In this document: positions 1 through 12,100 of the stretch, one piece after another
Position numbering within the stretch: position 1 is the stretch's first letter
How the letters are laid out: each line of letters starts with the position of its first letter
Assembly: GCA_948567375.1 (NCBI GenBank)
Contig: OX419757.1
Span: forward strand, 73,098,001-73,162,000
Length of the DNA stretch: 64,000 nucleotides
Direction of reading: 5' to 3'
Source of the DNA: Lunularia cruciata
Taxonomy: Eukaryota > Streptophyta > Marchantiopsida > Lunulariales > Lunulariaceae
Position numbers and translations under genes: made by a program
Notes under the pieces: generated by a model
Told to the model about the DNA's origin: nothing
Databases searched by the model: none
The model's input: the letters and a program-made list of their open reading frames with translations, nothing else

Positions 1-268
1 CCGTTGTTTATTATTATTATGCATGAACAACTACTGATGGAAAGAATGTTTATATTTACAAAGATCGCTACAAGCCACGAGGTTGTACATCTCGTGTCTT
101 CCCCCATATAGTCTCCGTTTTTAGACTCTACCTGAGGGTTTCTCTAGGCTCTAGGGAGGGAACACGCTGGGATAGATCGGAGTTGGAAAAAATTACAGAT
201 CAGGATGGATCAAATACAATACACTAGCAGCTTGAACAATCAACGTGTTGTGTATTGAACTTGAACCA

Positions 269-3200
269 CTAAACAGCACTCTCCTTTGAAGCTTCTACAA
301 ACCTGTGCTGGGAAACTTCAGCACCATGACCTAGCATGGATCTATGTGAAGGCTGGAAAGAGTCCCCCGGCCGTCTATGTTGCTCCAGCATGTTTCGACT
401 GGAGGCCTTTTTTTGCTCGTGTCTGCTCTTCACAGCAACGATGATAGGCTCCAAGCGCTCGTACAGCAGAATGAGGCAGTACAGGGTGAATCTGTAGATA
501 ATCGCCAAAACTAGCACAATAGCAAAATCTGTCCACTTCGATTGTTCCTCTGTTTCATAGACTCTTGAGATCAATGCTTTTCCATTTGGGGTTTCGATGT
601 TCGTGAAAGTAGAAGCCTCGAACTCGTTTACTATCAACCCCTGCATGCCAGCCACAGTACATCACTTGTCAGCATATGATTTAATAAGGGCTACAGCAAT
701 TAGACTGTCAAATTTATTGTCATCGATTGGCATGTTAACCTAAACCCTACGTTCAAACCGAACTCTTATGTTTTTTAAATTGGAAGCATTCAGAAGGTGG
801 AAGGCGTTTGAAGATATCAACCGACATAACAGCTCAGTCTTTTTGCTGATATGGTATCAGATGCGGCATAAGTAATTCACTCGCTTTAAACAGTCCCCCA
901 CATTCTTTTGTGTTTAAAACAGTTAGACAATTGTCGGTGAGTACTGATCTAACTACTTACCCTGAGTGCATACGTGTGGAATGACAGATACGACAGTGGA
1001 TATCTCCAGAGTGTCTTGGGCAGATCGTGCACAAGCATGAAGAATCCAGCCACGAGTATGTTCACCCCCTGTCCACACGAACAAAATAGTCATGATTTGA
1101 GCTGAAACTGACTATGTAAAACCTAGACAAACCAGAAACGATGAATAATTTACCTGAACGCTAAGGCCCAACGTGAGAACCATATATCCTGATGAGGCAA
1201 TGACCGAAACTATCATCATCACGCCCTCAACGCAGAGTAAGCTGGCGAATATGCAAAGAACGAAGTATATGAAGGGCTCAAAAGCAGTCTTCAGCCCCGG
1301 CATGAAGTAAACCACACACCCTGACACTGTGGACATCACCAGCAGAAAAGGCAATGAAGCAAGAGTACTTGCAACCACAAATGTCGCAGCTCCGTAGTGG
1401 GGGTTTAGTCTTTCCCGCAACAGAAGCTGTTCCAACATACAAAACAAGGAACAAATCTTAGCTTTCTTTCACAATTTCACGTCCTAATCAGTGGGAGGTG
1501 TGTCACGGATCCATCAAGCTTTGTAGGTGCTGATGATTTCCAGAAGGACAAACGAAGCGAGCTAATCTACGAAGAGAAGGAGCTGACCTTTACATCCTGA
1601 TAGAAGAAAAGGGAACCCCCAAGCACAGCTACAAGCATCAACGACTCAAGGATTACGAAGAGACAGGACACTCGCGCCTGCATCAAGTTGACCAAGAAAT
1701 GTTGTGCATTTTGTCAGTACACTTCTTTACAAAGGAGATTAGGAGATAGTAAATGATAAGGACAATACAAATTTGTTCACAGTTTATAATTTAGATCTAG
1801 CTTACCGTATGATCAATAATGTTCATCAATTCTTATGCAGAAATCACATAGAGCTCTAATGTTCTGTTGAGATAGGAAGTTTGGGACTGACTCGAATGTT
1901 GCTGTTAGAATCGCCGAGGCCTGAGAATATTGAACCTATGAGGATCATCAGAAGAATTGACACTCCCAGTCTGGACCAATAGTAACACAGATCTCTCGTA
2001 CAGTTCAATAGAGATCGGTATGACAGAATCATGAGTTGCTGCCAAAATCCTGCATAACCACCATTTGATACCAGCACTGCTCCTTTCTGTTTTCAGCAAA
2101 ACGAATCAACACAACGAGGTAGATTAACGGCGACAATCGGGTCTCTAAACACAAGTTTGGTTAATATGGTGGGTGAGAAATTATGATCACCAACAACAGT
2201 AGCTCTCCAGTTGTTAAATCTTAGACGAAACGCTGACAATCTCAATATTGCCATAAGGATGACTTGGCTTCCTAAAATCGACATGTTTTCAGGTTCCTTC
2301 CGGGACAGTACTTATGATTATCCTTTGAAATTGTTAAGTTAATGAAGTCAAGAAGATGCATTGGTTATAGCGCAGGTACGGAATACGACATGACGTAACG
2401 ACCTGTACATCTTTAAGCAAGTCCATCATTTGTATTCGTTCTTCCTCCATCTCGACCAGTCGGTGAATGAAGCGGATAACGCGAATCACCACTCTACATG
2501 AATGCATCAGGTGCTGGCTTCTTGACAAACACAAAGCGGCTCGAGTCTTCTACGTACATTCTTTCAGACCTGCTACAAATGAGGATCTTATTAGATCGAA
2601 CATCTGACTCATGGCATGGCCTGACTACGCGATGTGCATGTGGAATTTCCTTACCTTTCTGGCAAGCTCACAACGACGCAAAGTAGCTTTGGAGGAAATG
2701 GGTGAGTTGATGTAGTAGGCTGCAAGAGCGCGAACAACTTGAGACGTTTCTTCTCTGAACAGTACTTCTTTCTTCTCGGGGTCCTATGGACGAAAACCAA
2801 GTTAAGTAAGCGTCAGGATACAGAAGTCCCCGACAGATGTGAGTTTGGCAGGTCGCAGAACTTCTCTGTACTGCTGATACAACACTTGACGTGATTAGAT
2901 ATGGAAATTTCGAAATGTTGTACGCAGAATCTTGGAAAGCCAACTTCACATATAAGAATCTTCTGCGGTGAAACAGAGAGTGGAGGAAGAGAATCTAAAT
3001 TTCATATGAAGGCGATCGATACACACTGCAGTAATTAGCTCAGTTAACAAGCTCCAAGGCAGGAGTACAATGTTGCATAGTTGGCAGAATCAGTAGAAAA
3101 TGGCCGTTTGTATATCCGACCCTACACGGAACGCTGACAGGGCACTTGAAATTGACGGCACTGTCTTCATCATCAACAGCTTGATGTCAACAAACCATGA

Positions 3201-5311
3201 CACTGGCGAGAAACAACTCCAGTACAGTACTACTGGGTGGGTTGAGATGCTCACGTGAACGCATGACAGGTTGGCTTTCACTTCATCGTAAGCTGGATCC
3301 AGAGTGCGTAGAAAATGCTCTGGAGCGTTGTAACCGGGCGGGCAAGCATATCCTGATCTTGAAAATTGCTGCATAGCAAAGTTCAAAATGTGTTATTTTA
3401 GTACGAAGGGAGCCACACCGGAACGATCTTCGGTGAGACGACTTTCAGGCAACTAGAAGGTGAACTTGGGCGATTCATGACCATGAGTCAGTGAAGCATG
3501 CCTAACATACCTCAATGGCAGCGGAGGCTTCACCAAAATACACCATTCTTCCTTTTCCGAGCAGAATGAGGTCATCGACGAGCTCAAAAGAATCAGTACT
3601 CGGTTGCCGAAACGTGGCAATTACTGTTCTTCCGTCTTTTGCGAGACATTTCAATCTCGCCATCAGACATAGCGCACTAGCACTGGACGATCGAATTGAA
3701 ATCACAGTACGACACAAAATCGTTAGCCTCTGTTCCGTCACATGAGACCACTCTTCATAGGAGGATTAAGAAGCTGATTCGGAACAGGACAGTAAAAGGA
3801 CTCAATTCAGAAAAATGAGTACCTATCAAGTCCATCGATGGGGTCATCCAAGTAGACAAGGTGGGGGCGCATAAGAAGCTCCAACGCAATCGAAAGTCTT
3901 CTTTTCTCTCCATCATTGAGACCCGAGCGATGGAAAGTGCTTCCAACTCTCACAGATGCGCACTCGCGGAGTCCCATTTCCTCAATCGTGCTTTCAGCAA
4001 ATGCCATCTTCTCCTGTTGTGTGGTATCCTCTGGGAGCCGGAGCAGTGCTGAGAGGTAGACCGTCTCCCGCACCGTCAACGTACCCACCAAGACATCGTC
4101 ATTCGATACATAAGCCTGTGAAAACCAACCATCGCGCCCACCATGGATTACCAAACTAATCATCCAGCAAAAATTTAATAATATACGTTGAGAAAGATTT
4201 CGACATGCTTACAGCCGTCCCATAAGTGAGTTGCTGACGCCTGCCATTGAGAAGAATCTCGCCCTCGTACACTGCATTCTTCGTCAGCCGACCTGGTAGA
4301 AACGCAGCTAGAAAATTAGTCCGTGTCCATAGTATCTTAATTATCTCTAATAGAGACGTTGCCATATTTAAGTAGTGTTTGTTATGGTTTTGGAGCGCAC
4401 AAGCATAGTTGCGAAAGCGCAGCTTGACAGAATGAGGGCTACGTCGCAAAATTTCAAACATAAACCTTGTATCTGACGATGGTAAATAGTTATTGAATTC
4501 CTCACTATGCTACCAAAACTTGGCAATCAACCTGGACAAACACTGCGAAATGGGACACTGTTTCAAGGAGAGTGTGCTCGATGAACTGATCAAATCTGTA
4601 AACGTATCACTCCTGAAACTTTAAGAGCAGAACATCAACGCGTTAGCTCAGTTTGAATGCAGTCTAAATTAGGCTCCAGATTTGTAGACAGAGCTCGCAA
4701 CATCCATTGCATTAGGCCTTTCAAGGCCAATCTTTCCTTTTGCTCCTTCTCAACCATTCAGTGTGTGTGTGTGTGTGTGTGTGAATCATCAGGTGACAAA
4801 CATTGCTGGTCTGCTGAAACAACGAAAAAGCCTTCTCCTCGCTTACTAAGAACGAGGATTTCAAATGTTGAACGGAAACAACTTTTCTGCTCCTAATCAT
4901 AAAACATACTGAATTCATTTAAGAGTTACCTGCAAGAGTGTCAAGCAGGGAGGACCTCCCAGATTCACGAGGTCCCATGATGCCCAGAATTTTGGTGGGC
5001 TCAGCGTATCCTGAGACGCCATCGATAACAATGCGCGGAGCACCTCCAACTTGCACAGTGACCTTCAAATCTTTGAACGTGAGCGTTGCAGTACGAACGC
5101 CGACATTCTGGTTACCGTCCAAAGGACTGGAGATGTTCGTCGAAGAACAGATTGATAGATTTGACAGTCCTGTGGACGCGGACCTTCTGAGATCCTTGGG
5201 ATTCTGATCAGTTACCGGTGATGACACCGGACTTGGCGACATTTGGTATTGAAAGTCCCGCAACGGACGCATTTCTCCAGGACTAGATGCATGTCCTGAC
5301 TGGTCCCCCAT
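269..5311 (-). CDS. ABCG half-transporter (ABCG11/12-like), 11 exons, degenerate ATPase site
   Basis: Exons, read on the minus strand: 5311-4930, 4292-4213, 4115-3823, 3682-3511, 3368-3255, 2783-2655, 2086-1892, 1677-1588, 1426-1154, 1068-961, 640-269. All introns are GT-AG; two donors are GTCAG. The joined exons give 735 codons and a stop, close to the usual length of plant ABCG11/12. The start is the first ATG after an in-frame TAA at 5354-5356. Order: N-terminal tail, nucleotide-binding domain (exons 1-5), linker, then a membrane domain of about six helices (exons 7-11). Family landmarks are clear: GTLTVRET, GEKRRLSIALELL, GLDSASA, DDLILLGKGRMVYFG, RERLNPHYGAATF. The family exports lipids or wax as dimers at the plasma membrane. 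Odd features: Walker A reads GPRESGRSS (Lys to Arg), Walker B reads LVYLDDP (Glu to Asp), the H-loop reads TFRQPS (His to Arg), the Q-loop reads SNDD and the signature reads LNDGE. Splicing and frame are intact, so this may be a pseudo-ATPase partner subunit rather than a pseudogene. Confidence 0.9.
4761..4783. repeat. (GT)n microsatellite in ABCG intron 1
   Basis: An uninterrupted GT dinucleotide run lies inside the first and largest intron (4293-4929) of the transporter gene. It is a likely length-polymorphic site with no sign of coding use. Confidence 0.95.
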
Positions 5312-7195
5312 ATTTCCAAGCTTCTTGCTGCGCTCCAAAATTTCTCCTCGGATTTAAGAACGGGGGCCGATGTCGAGATGTGGAATTCTACACTGAATAC
5401 CTTGCTCACGTCCACTCGTTACTTAGATCTCACGACTTGATTGGCATACTTCTCTGCTACACAGCTTGAAATTCTGTGCTGCCCGAGAGAGAGAGAGCAC
5501 TACTATCGCGTTCTAGTTCGGCCAATCCATGTCGTGGGTGACGGACCTATGACCATTACGTACATTATTCAATTGCGTAAGCTCCAGACAGTTTGAATTT
5601 GACAGCCAATTTACTCGTACTTGTTTTAAGCTCTGAGGAAATGCTTCTCCCCACAAGCCTGAGAAGTACCACCAACAGAACTGCTTCCTGTAAAAGATGA
5701 ATTCTTCAGTGGTAAGTATGGTGGTCCAAAAGCGTATCAAGAGAGATCTTCACGAGCTCAGAGAGAAGATAGGTACCAGTCTGAAATGAATTAGGGTCTG
5801 TGATGGGGATGTACAGCAGAACGTGCTAGGAGTAGCACTACTGCTGAAATTGTCGTCAAACTAAAAGCCTTGGAACCTCAAAGGCGTTCTAAAGTCACGC
5901 TCTATGGCTGGACTGGTCTGAACAGTTTGTGCGAGAGAGTTTACGCAAGTTACATAACTAGTCGCTGCTGAGCATGTCACTTCCCCGACCGCAATCACTA
6001 TTGCAATTTCCTGCAGCTGCAGAAGCTTATGTCGACCTATCTCTTTCTTTAGCGTTGGCCAGTATGTATGTACCGGATCCGAAAAGTGAAAACTTCGGCA
6101 GCTGAAGAATGATGGAACAATCAGATCTCGTAGACCATCAAGCCGGAGTGGATAGATGCCGTCGCAGAGTAGAATGTGCGATTTCTACAACGGTTGACGG
6201 CTAGACAGCTCAGAAGTAGCAGGCAAGCCACTTTTGTAGAGCCTCCGATGCTGGTCCCAGACAACAAAAGTTTCAATGGAGGATTCTGCGGCTCGGCAAC
6301 GATCCCATGAAGCTTTTAGTACATTTGGGAGAAAAGAGTGCAGGGGCAAAATGAGGTACTTGTGAAATGTGGGAAGTTCACCGGGTTAATACCAATTACT
6401 GGGGTAAGTGAAGGGCCGAATGAAGGGGCAATTCTCAGAACACCAGAAGGTCACCGCGAGCGATAACACTCAGATAAATGATTGTGAACCTTCAGTACTC
6501 CAGTCAGAGAGGAAAATAAGTTGAGCGAACGGACGTCACGACGCGGCTTTACCTAGATGCGTACCCTTCTTTTTCATCTCGTGTTGATCTGACTGAGGTT
6601 TACCAATTGACTTCATTGCCAAAGACAAATGTCTGCGCCAGTGTAAGGGCTAGAGAGACGACTTCGCAGTATGTAGACACCTTTGCTCATCTCCCAAAGA
6701 CAGGCAACCGCAGCGTGCATCGGATGGGCAACATCTCTGCACCATGTGATAAAGTTATTCAAAGTTTGGCAGTCTACAGGTTAGCAGGATATTGTCATAC
6801 GGTAGATGTAATGAATCTCTTCAAACGCATGCTAAGCTGGCCGTGACGTAGTGGACGAAGACTAAGCTAGGCTATGCCAAGCGCATCTACGCTACGCTTC
6901 CACAAAGTATCATATCACAGAACAGCAAAGCAGTGCAGAGGTTGCTGCAGAGTTAAGGTGTAAGGACCCGTCATACCCAGCTCCTCTGCATATCTCTTTC
7001 CGTTCCTGACCATTGTAGTTCAGTACTTGATTGCATGTGTTCCTGTGGTGCGAAGGGTTGAAGAGGCTTGGTTTACGATTCGTGTCTACACACGAGCACT
7101 ACCATCTTAACTCACAGACAAACAAACCAGAGAGAGAAAAGTAGGGACGGGAAAGGCAGACTGGTCCCTGGAGAGTAAAGAGCAGCCAGAGCACT
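5312..7195. other. Intergenic DNA upstream of the ABCG gene
   Basis: This stretch lies 5' of the minus-strand transporter gene, so its low-coordinate end should carry that gene's promoter and 5' UTR. I see no convincing reading frame, RNA gene or long repeat. A short GA run is present near 5487-5499. Confidence 0.5.
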
Positions 7196-7278
7196 GACTC
7201 CTTGAGACAAGAGGTAAGACTCGATGGTCTAATGCTGACCACCTTTGGATGAGAATAGCATATACTATCCGTCGTGAT

Positions 7279-7359
7279 GGCCCCATTCTTTTGTCTCTCC
7301 CTTGTTCGGCTTGATGGGGTCTTCCCCTCCTTCATGTGTTCTGCGTGGTCGCCTTTTTC
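7279..7359 (-). repeat. Dispersed ~80-100 bp repeat, copy 1
   Basis: The reverse complement matches repeats at 31177, 39655, 55191 and 56423. Shared landmarks are AAAGGCGACC near one end, then GAAGGATGGGAAGACCCC and GTACAAGGGAGAGACAAAA, and a GGGGC-rich far end. It interrupts a unit of the tandem array, which shows that it inserted. I see no clear target duplication. Confidence 0.7.
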
Positions 7360-7490
7360 CATTCGTTGTCTTAATACCAAGAGGACTCTAATTAAGAAGA
7401 TGGCGTCTCTCGTTGTCCGATTTAAATTCAATACTCACGGCGTATTCCTCTCGTATCTTTCCGTCTTCTTCAATTGAGTTCTTCACATTA

Positions 7491-7812
7491 GGGGGTTTTA
7501 GATTTAGCTTTTATGGGATACGTGAGTAAAATTGGTTTCCATCCAATTCCAAACAATCTGTAAAAAGTAAGTATGGGACGCACTGGGAGTACATGGGTGG
7601 GTTTATTCGGATAAAATTTCCAGACAGTCTGTAACAAATTCTTATATTATTTATTGTAAATTTAATTTCGTTCAAATTTATATAAACTTTAAAATTTCAC
7701 ACAAAAATTTTCGTTCTCTATCAATTCGTCTTTATCAATATCTATAGAATATTTTATTAATGTCACTTACTGTCCTGCAAATCTCCCATCGACTTTAAAT
7801 CTAATACCCCTG
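7491..7812. mobile_element. MITE (PIF/Harbinger-like), 322 bp, TTA target duplication
   Basis: The left end begins GGGGGTTTTAGATTTAG. The right end, reverse-complemented, is related (ggggtattagatttaaag). Both sides are flanked by TTA (7488-7490 and 7813-7815). A paralogous array unit at 8505-8535 reads straight through the site with a single TTA, giving direct evidence of insertion. There is no coding capacity. A TTA duplication with G-rich ends fits the PIF/Harbinger superfamily, but assignment to it is an inference. Confidence 0.75.
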
Positions 7813-7871
7813 TTATAATCATATCGCAAGTTGCTAAGTTGTCCACAATCCATCCTTCTCCTTTAAACACT

Positions 7872-7964
7872 AGGGGTTTTAGTTATAGATTTTACGGGAA
7901 ATGCTACTGGAGTGAAGTGACGGATTTTAGTAGAGAATATTGACCCGTAGCGACCTAACACCCT
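7872..7964. mobile_element. Small MITE-like insertion, ~93 bp
   Basis: The left end (TAGGGGTTTTAGTTATAGAT) resembles the start of the 322 bp MITE just upstream. The right end, reverse-complemented, starts CAGGGTGTTAGG. The related array unit near 8565 lacks this piece. The boundaries are approximate and the duplication is not clear. Confidence 0.4.
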
Positions 7965-7970
7965 GGAATA

Positions 7971-8146
7971 ACCAAGAAACGTAACCATTCACGGAAATGG
8001 ACAGAGAACAGAAAAGTTTTCTGAGTCACCTTGTGACACACCTCATAAATACTATGGAACAACCCATACAACGAGGTGTGTCACACGGTGACTCAGAAAA
8101 CTTTCGGTTCTCTGTACATTTCCGTAGATTGTTACGTTTCTTTGGT
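7971..8146. repeat. Near-perfect inverted repeat: 73 bp arms, 30 bp loop
   Basis: Arm 7971-8043 is the reverse complement of arm 8074-8146 apart from about seven scattered mismatches and two one-base indels. The core includes GTGACTCAGAAAACTT and its complement. RNA from either strand would fold into one long hairpin. It could be a young microRNA or siRNA hairpin, a snap-back element, or a palindromic duplication. The apparent 113-codon frame across it is a by-product of the palindrome. Confidence 0.85.
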
Positions 8147-9195
8147 GGTTGTCGTAAGGCCCTTCCTATCCAACGTAGAATTCCGGAAGGCGAATTACAG
8201 GATTCCACAGCGCTAAGTAACTTATTAAAACGCTCTATTGCACTAAATACTGGAGTTCCAAGAACTTTCGGCGCAAGCAGTCAGACCATTGAAACGAGTT
8301 CAGTAGAGCTGGAGAGAAGTCGACGGCTAAGAAAGTGAATGCTATCCAAACTGAATAAGAATAGTATGTAGAGCATAATGCTTCACTTTCTTAATATCTA
8401 CAAGACGAAAATTAAGGAGATGGCGTCTCTCCTTGTCCCTCTCAAATTCAAACACCCTCGGTCTATACATCACGTATTTTTTCCGCCTTCTTCATTTGAA
8501 TTTTCTTCACGTTATGATCATGTAGCAAGTTGCTAACTTGTCCGTCACCGTCCTCCTCATGCCTCCAAACATAGAACCAAATACGGTACTGTAAACAGAT
8601 TGTAGATCAAGGAACTTTGGGCGCCAGAGCATGAAGTCGAGTTAAGTGGATCCGGTGAGAAGTCGACAGCTTGGAAGGTGATCGATAGCCTAATTTGGAT
8701 GTGAATAATATGCATTTCATAGGATAACACCAAGGAGAAACTGACTAAAGGCCTTGCCAATGGCGTCTCCCGTTGTCCATCTTAGATAACACCAGTGGTG
8801 AGTGAAATCTTGTTCTCCATCTTCTCCATTTGAATTTTCAAGTTCCCATGATCTCCATTATCATCCCTCTCAAGACCTTGCATCAAAGCACAGTGGAAAT
8901 GAAAGAAATACAAGTGCAGCAAGAGCACCAAACCTCAACGAGAATTGCGACGGCCTGGCAGGAACACGATAGATAATCTCCTCTGGATGATGATAGTATT
9001 CCCTTCATTGACTTGAAATGAAGAAAATGTATAAGGAGAGACGGCGTCTCTCTTTGTCCGCCTCTTAAGCACCAATCGCTCATAGGGTATTTCGTCACTT
9101 TCACCAGTAGCAATTGAATTTTTTCATCTGCCCCATGTTCTTCTTTTCCTTTTCCGCCTCATACGGATGGCATTAACCAACTTTGCCAACGGCGT

Positions 9196-12100
9196 CAAAA
9201 CCCATCCTTATTTGTCAGATTTAGAATCTTCAAAGGAACTCTTGTAGTAACCAGTTTGAAAGGCAGACGGGTGGACACTGCTTCACATCACCGTCTATTT
9301 CTTAATATTCAATATTCTTTACCGTAATCTTATTCCGTACCTTGATTGCAGACGCTTATCTTTGACTATTCAAAGGGATAGAATGTTTTGTAGATCTCCA
9401 CAACGTCCACATTCATTATGCTAACACCGCATACACATCGTACACGATCTCCTTCTTCCTTTGTCTACGGATTTGTCTCAGCATTTCCATACAGCATTTT
9501 CGTCACCTGAACGTGAACTCAAGGTCTCCAATCTCCATCGAAAACTTTGTTAAAAGGACCACCTCTTCCGAACATCTTCTCGCATTCAATGGAGTACCCG
9601 GTAATGAACTTGGTGTCCTGTCAACAAAATTGAAGAACTCTACCAGTTTTAATCTTCACTAGTTTCAAGACCCCGCACCCATTGGGTGTCGAAAGAAGGG
9701 CGTATACCTCTGCACTATCATCCAGTAATCACTGGCCATTACATCTGTGGTAGTACCGTGCTCCATCTAGTCCAAGGTCCCACTACTCCATACAGTGGCC
9801 TCTTTTGATGTCTGACTGATACTGTTGTGATGAGATGCGTGCAGCATGGGCATAGTGTTGCAATTTGTTCCTACAACAGCCTCGTAACCTCTTTCAGGAC
9901 TGAACAAATCTTAACCACCCCACTATATAGTGGATTTCTTTTATTCAAGTCCTTACCGCGACCAAAGGAAAAGAGAGCCCGCTGGTTTGCATGGCTTTCG
10001 ACCAAATCGACATGTAGCCATACTTTTCGTCAGGATTACATGACTGGGAATCATCGGACTTGATGATGTTAATGAGTAGTGTTGAACAACCATGTCCATC
10101 ACCAGATACCAGACGTCATTTGCAGGTAGGCCCGACATAAAGATTACTGCATATGGAGGATCTTTCAACACAATTTGATACCAGCATAATATAGCTCGCT
10201 GGATGGGATGGCATCTTGCAAGGCACGTTGACTTCCTCGGAGCTGTTGATATATACAATATTTCTTGGTAGCTTGTTAATACATAGCAACAAGTGATAAA
10301 TAGACATAAGGAAATGAAGTAAGAAGTCAAGTTTGAAGTGCTTTGTTACTTCTTGATATCAAGAAGTCATTATGCTGATTCATATATTAGACCAAGAGTA
10401 AGAGAACCGACCGCGGATTTCACAATTGAAAGAACCCAATGAATTTTGAATATTTCGCTTTGTAGAACTAAAGATATTCATTGTTGCATGGTATCGTCAT
10501 TTCTTTCTGACTACTAGAAAAGATACAAGTACAGATACATGATAAATAAATAATACCCCGAAGGAAAGACAAGAGGGGAGGCAAAAGGAGGACAAGGCAC
10601 AAATCAGTGCAAAAGAACAAAGAATGCAAGACCCAACAGTCCAACACAGCAAAAAATATATACCAAAATAGTGCTTCATGGTACCACCTAGGAAAAAGTA
10701 GACCCGATAACAAGCACCAAAGAAAGTAAGGAGAGGGTGGTCTATGGTGTTTGCAGAGGTACTCCAATGATATGTTCGACAGGACTACACTAGCCATGGA
10801 TGGTGTGCCTATTGTAGTTGCACGTTAGTGAATATCTAAAGCCTGAGCACATTGTAAAGTGACTAATATGCATTGTCTGTAATAGGATGTGAACATAGTT
10901 GGAGAGATACTTAGTGCGACTCTCCTTTGCAAAGAACCTCCTCAAGGATGCTAAATGAGGTGATGTAGGCGCACAATCTAGGGAAACAAAGGTATTCAAG
11001 GATAACCCGGTGGATGCTCAATGTACCTCTTTGCACCTAGAGGCAATGGTCTCCCTTTCTCCGCATGTATGCATACAAGTGCAAATAACCCCGCCCCTCA
11101 AGGTTTCACACCACCACGTCATGCAAAATGTGATGACCCATAAGTAACATATTTAGAAGTTATGAAACATCTTTTATTGGGATTGTTTATAAGCCAACAC
11201 CATCATTTGCCCCGCGCAAAAGTTAAACATGGATCACATCCCTTGCAAACTTTACATGCAAAACTAAAACATTCTCTAACATGCAAATTTCGCAAGATAA
11301 TTAAGTCTTCAAATTTGAATTTCCATTATATTCAAGAAGAGAAGAAGTATACTCTCTAGCTTTGAATTATTCAGAAATATAGTTGCATGAGGTGAGGGGA
11401 GGTGACCATCAATCTATAATCATAAGCATTTATCCTTGTATGCAACTTTCCATGATGTCCGAATAGCGCAGTCTTGCCTTTATACTATTACTCTAGGATT
11501 CGCTTCCCTTCGAGTGTTTTGCGAGTACCCCCAAATCCTTTTCAAAACATTCCACTTTTTCTTTTATAATTCCAAAGAAATTCACGTTTGCATGTCAAAT
11601 AGCAGGATTGCGCTATACTAACAAAGAAACGGTGTTCCTACTACACTATCAAAGTACAAAAGGTACTCTTTTACACTCTTTATCTGCAGGATATATCCAT
11701 TCCACCGAAGACGTACTTATGGATAATGTGAAATAATACTTTACGTATGGAAAGTTGGATCCCGTCGACGATACCTTCCACTCATTTCCTCGTTCATCAA
11801 CCGACCACTGCATGACCGTAGTCCACTCTGCCGTGCTCTATGAATGTACAGTGTTCATTACCACGACAATTGCGTGATGTACATACTCTCACCTCAGTAG
11901 GAGTCCCATCTGCAATTGATGCAAACATTCTAACTCGGCGTGAATCCAGGATCTTCTTGAGGTAGATAGTCAGAAATTGAACTACCAGTCTTCATATGTT
12001 CCTCGTAACTTTGAACTAAGTGTATGTCCAAAAAAGATTTACGGTCTATGTAGTAAGACGCAGAGGTTCTGCAGTATCCGATTGATTGTTGGTGGAGATG

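Larger units (their letters stand above)
7196..9195. repeat. Decayed tandem array, units of about 290-340 bp
   Basis: At least four diverged copies share, in order, a block with GAGAAGTCGACGGCT, a block with TTTGGATGTGAATA, the motif GATGGCGTCTCTCGTTGTCC (near 7400, 8420, 8760 and 9050) and a block with CTTCTTCATTTGAATTTTC. The copy starting near 7200 has been lengthened by three insertions: a dispersed repeat at 7279, a MITE at 7491 and a smaller MITE-like piece near 7872. Copies near 8250, 8600 and 8930 lack them and serve as empty sites. I recognise no protein in the unit. Confidence 0.65.

Noticed and set aside
4657-4896. Short plus-strand frame over the GT run
   Set aside because: Lies in intron 1 of the ABCG gene and is driven by the microsatellite.
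269-5311. ABCG locus as a pseudogene
   Set aside because: No stop, frameshift or broken splice site in eleven exons; substitutions are confined to the ATPase motifs, so a coding gene is the better reading, although function is uncertain.
7279-7359. Hammerhead ribozyme in the dispersed repeat
   Set aside because: The reverse strand has GGCTTGATGGGG but lacks the required CTGATGA core and paired GAAA.
7997-8338. 113-codon frame on the plus strand
   Set aside because: It runs through the 73 bp palindrome and the decayed array; its length follows from the inverted repeat.
10468-10797. 109-codon hydrophobic minus-strand frame resembling a membrane protein
   Set aside because: It arises from a purine-rich plus strand; leucine, phenylalanine and cysteine excess is compositional and no conserved pattern is visible.
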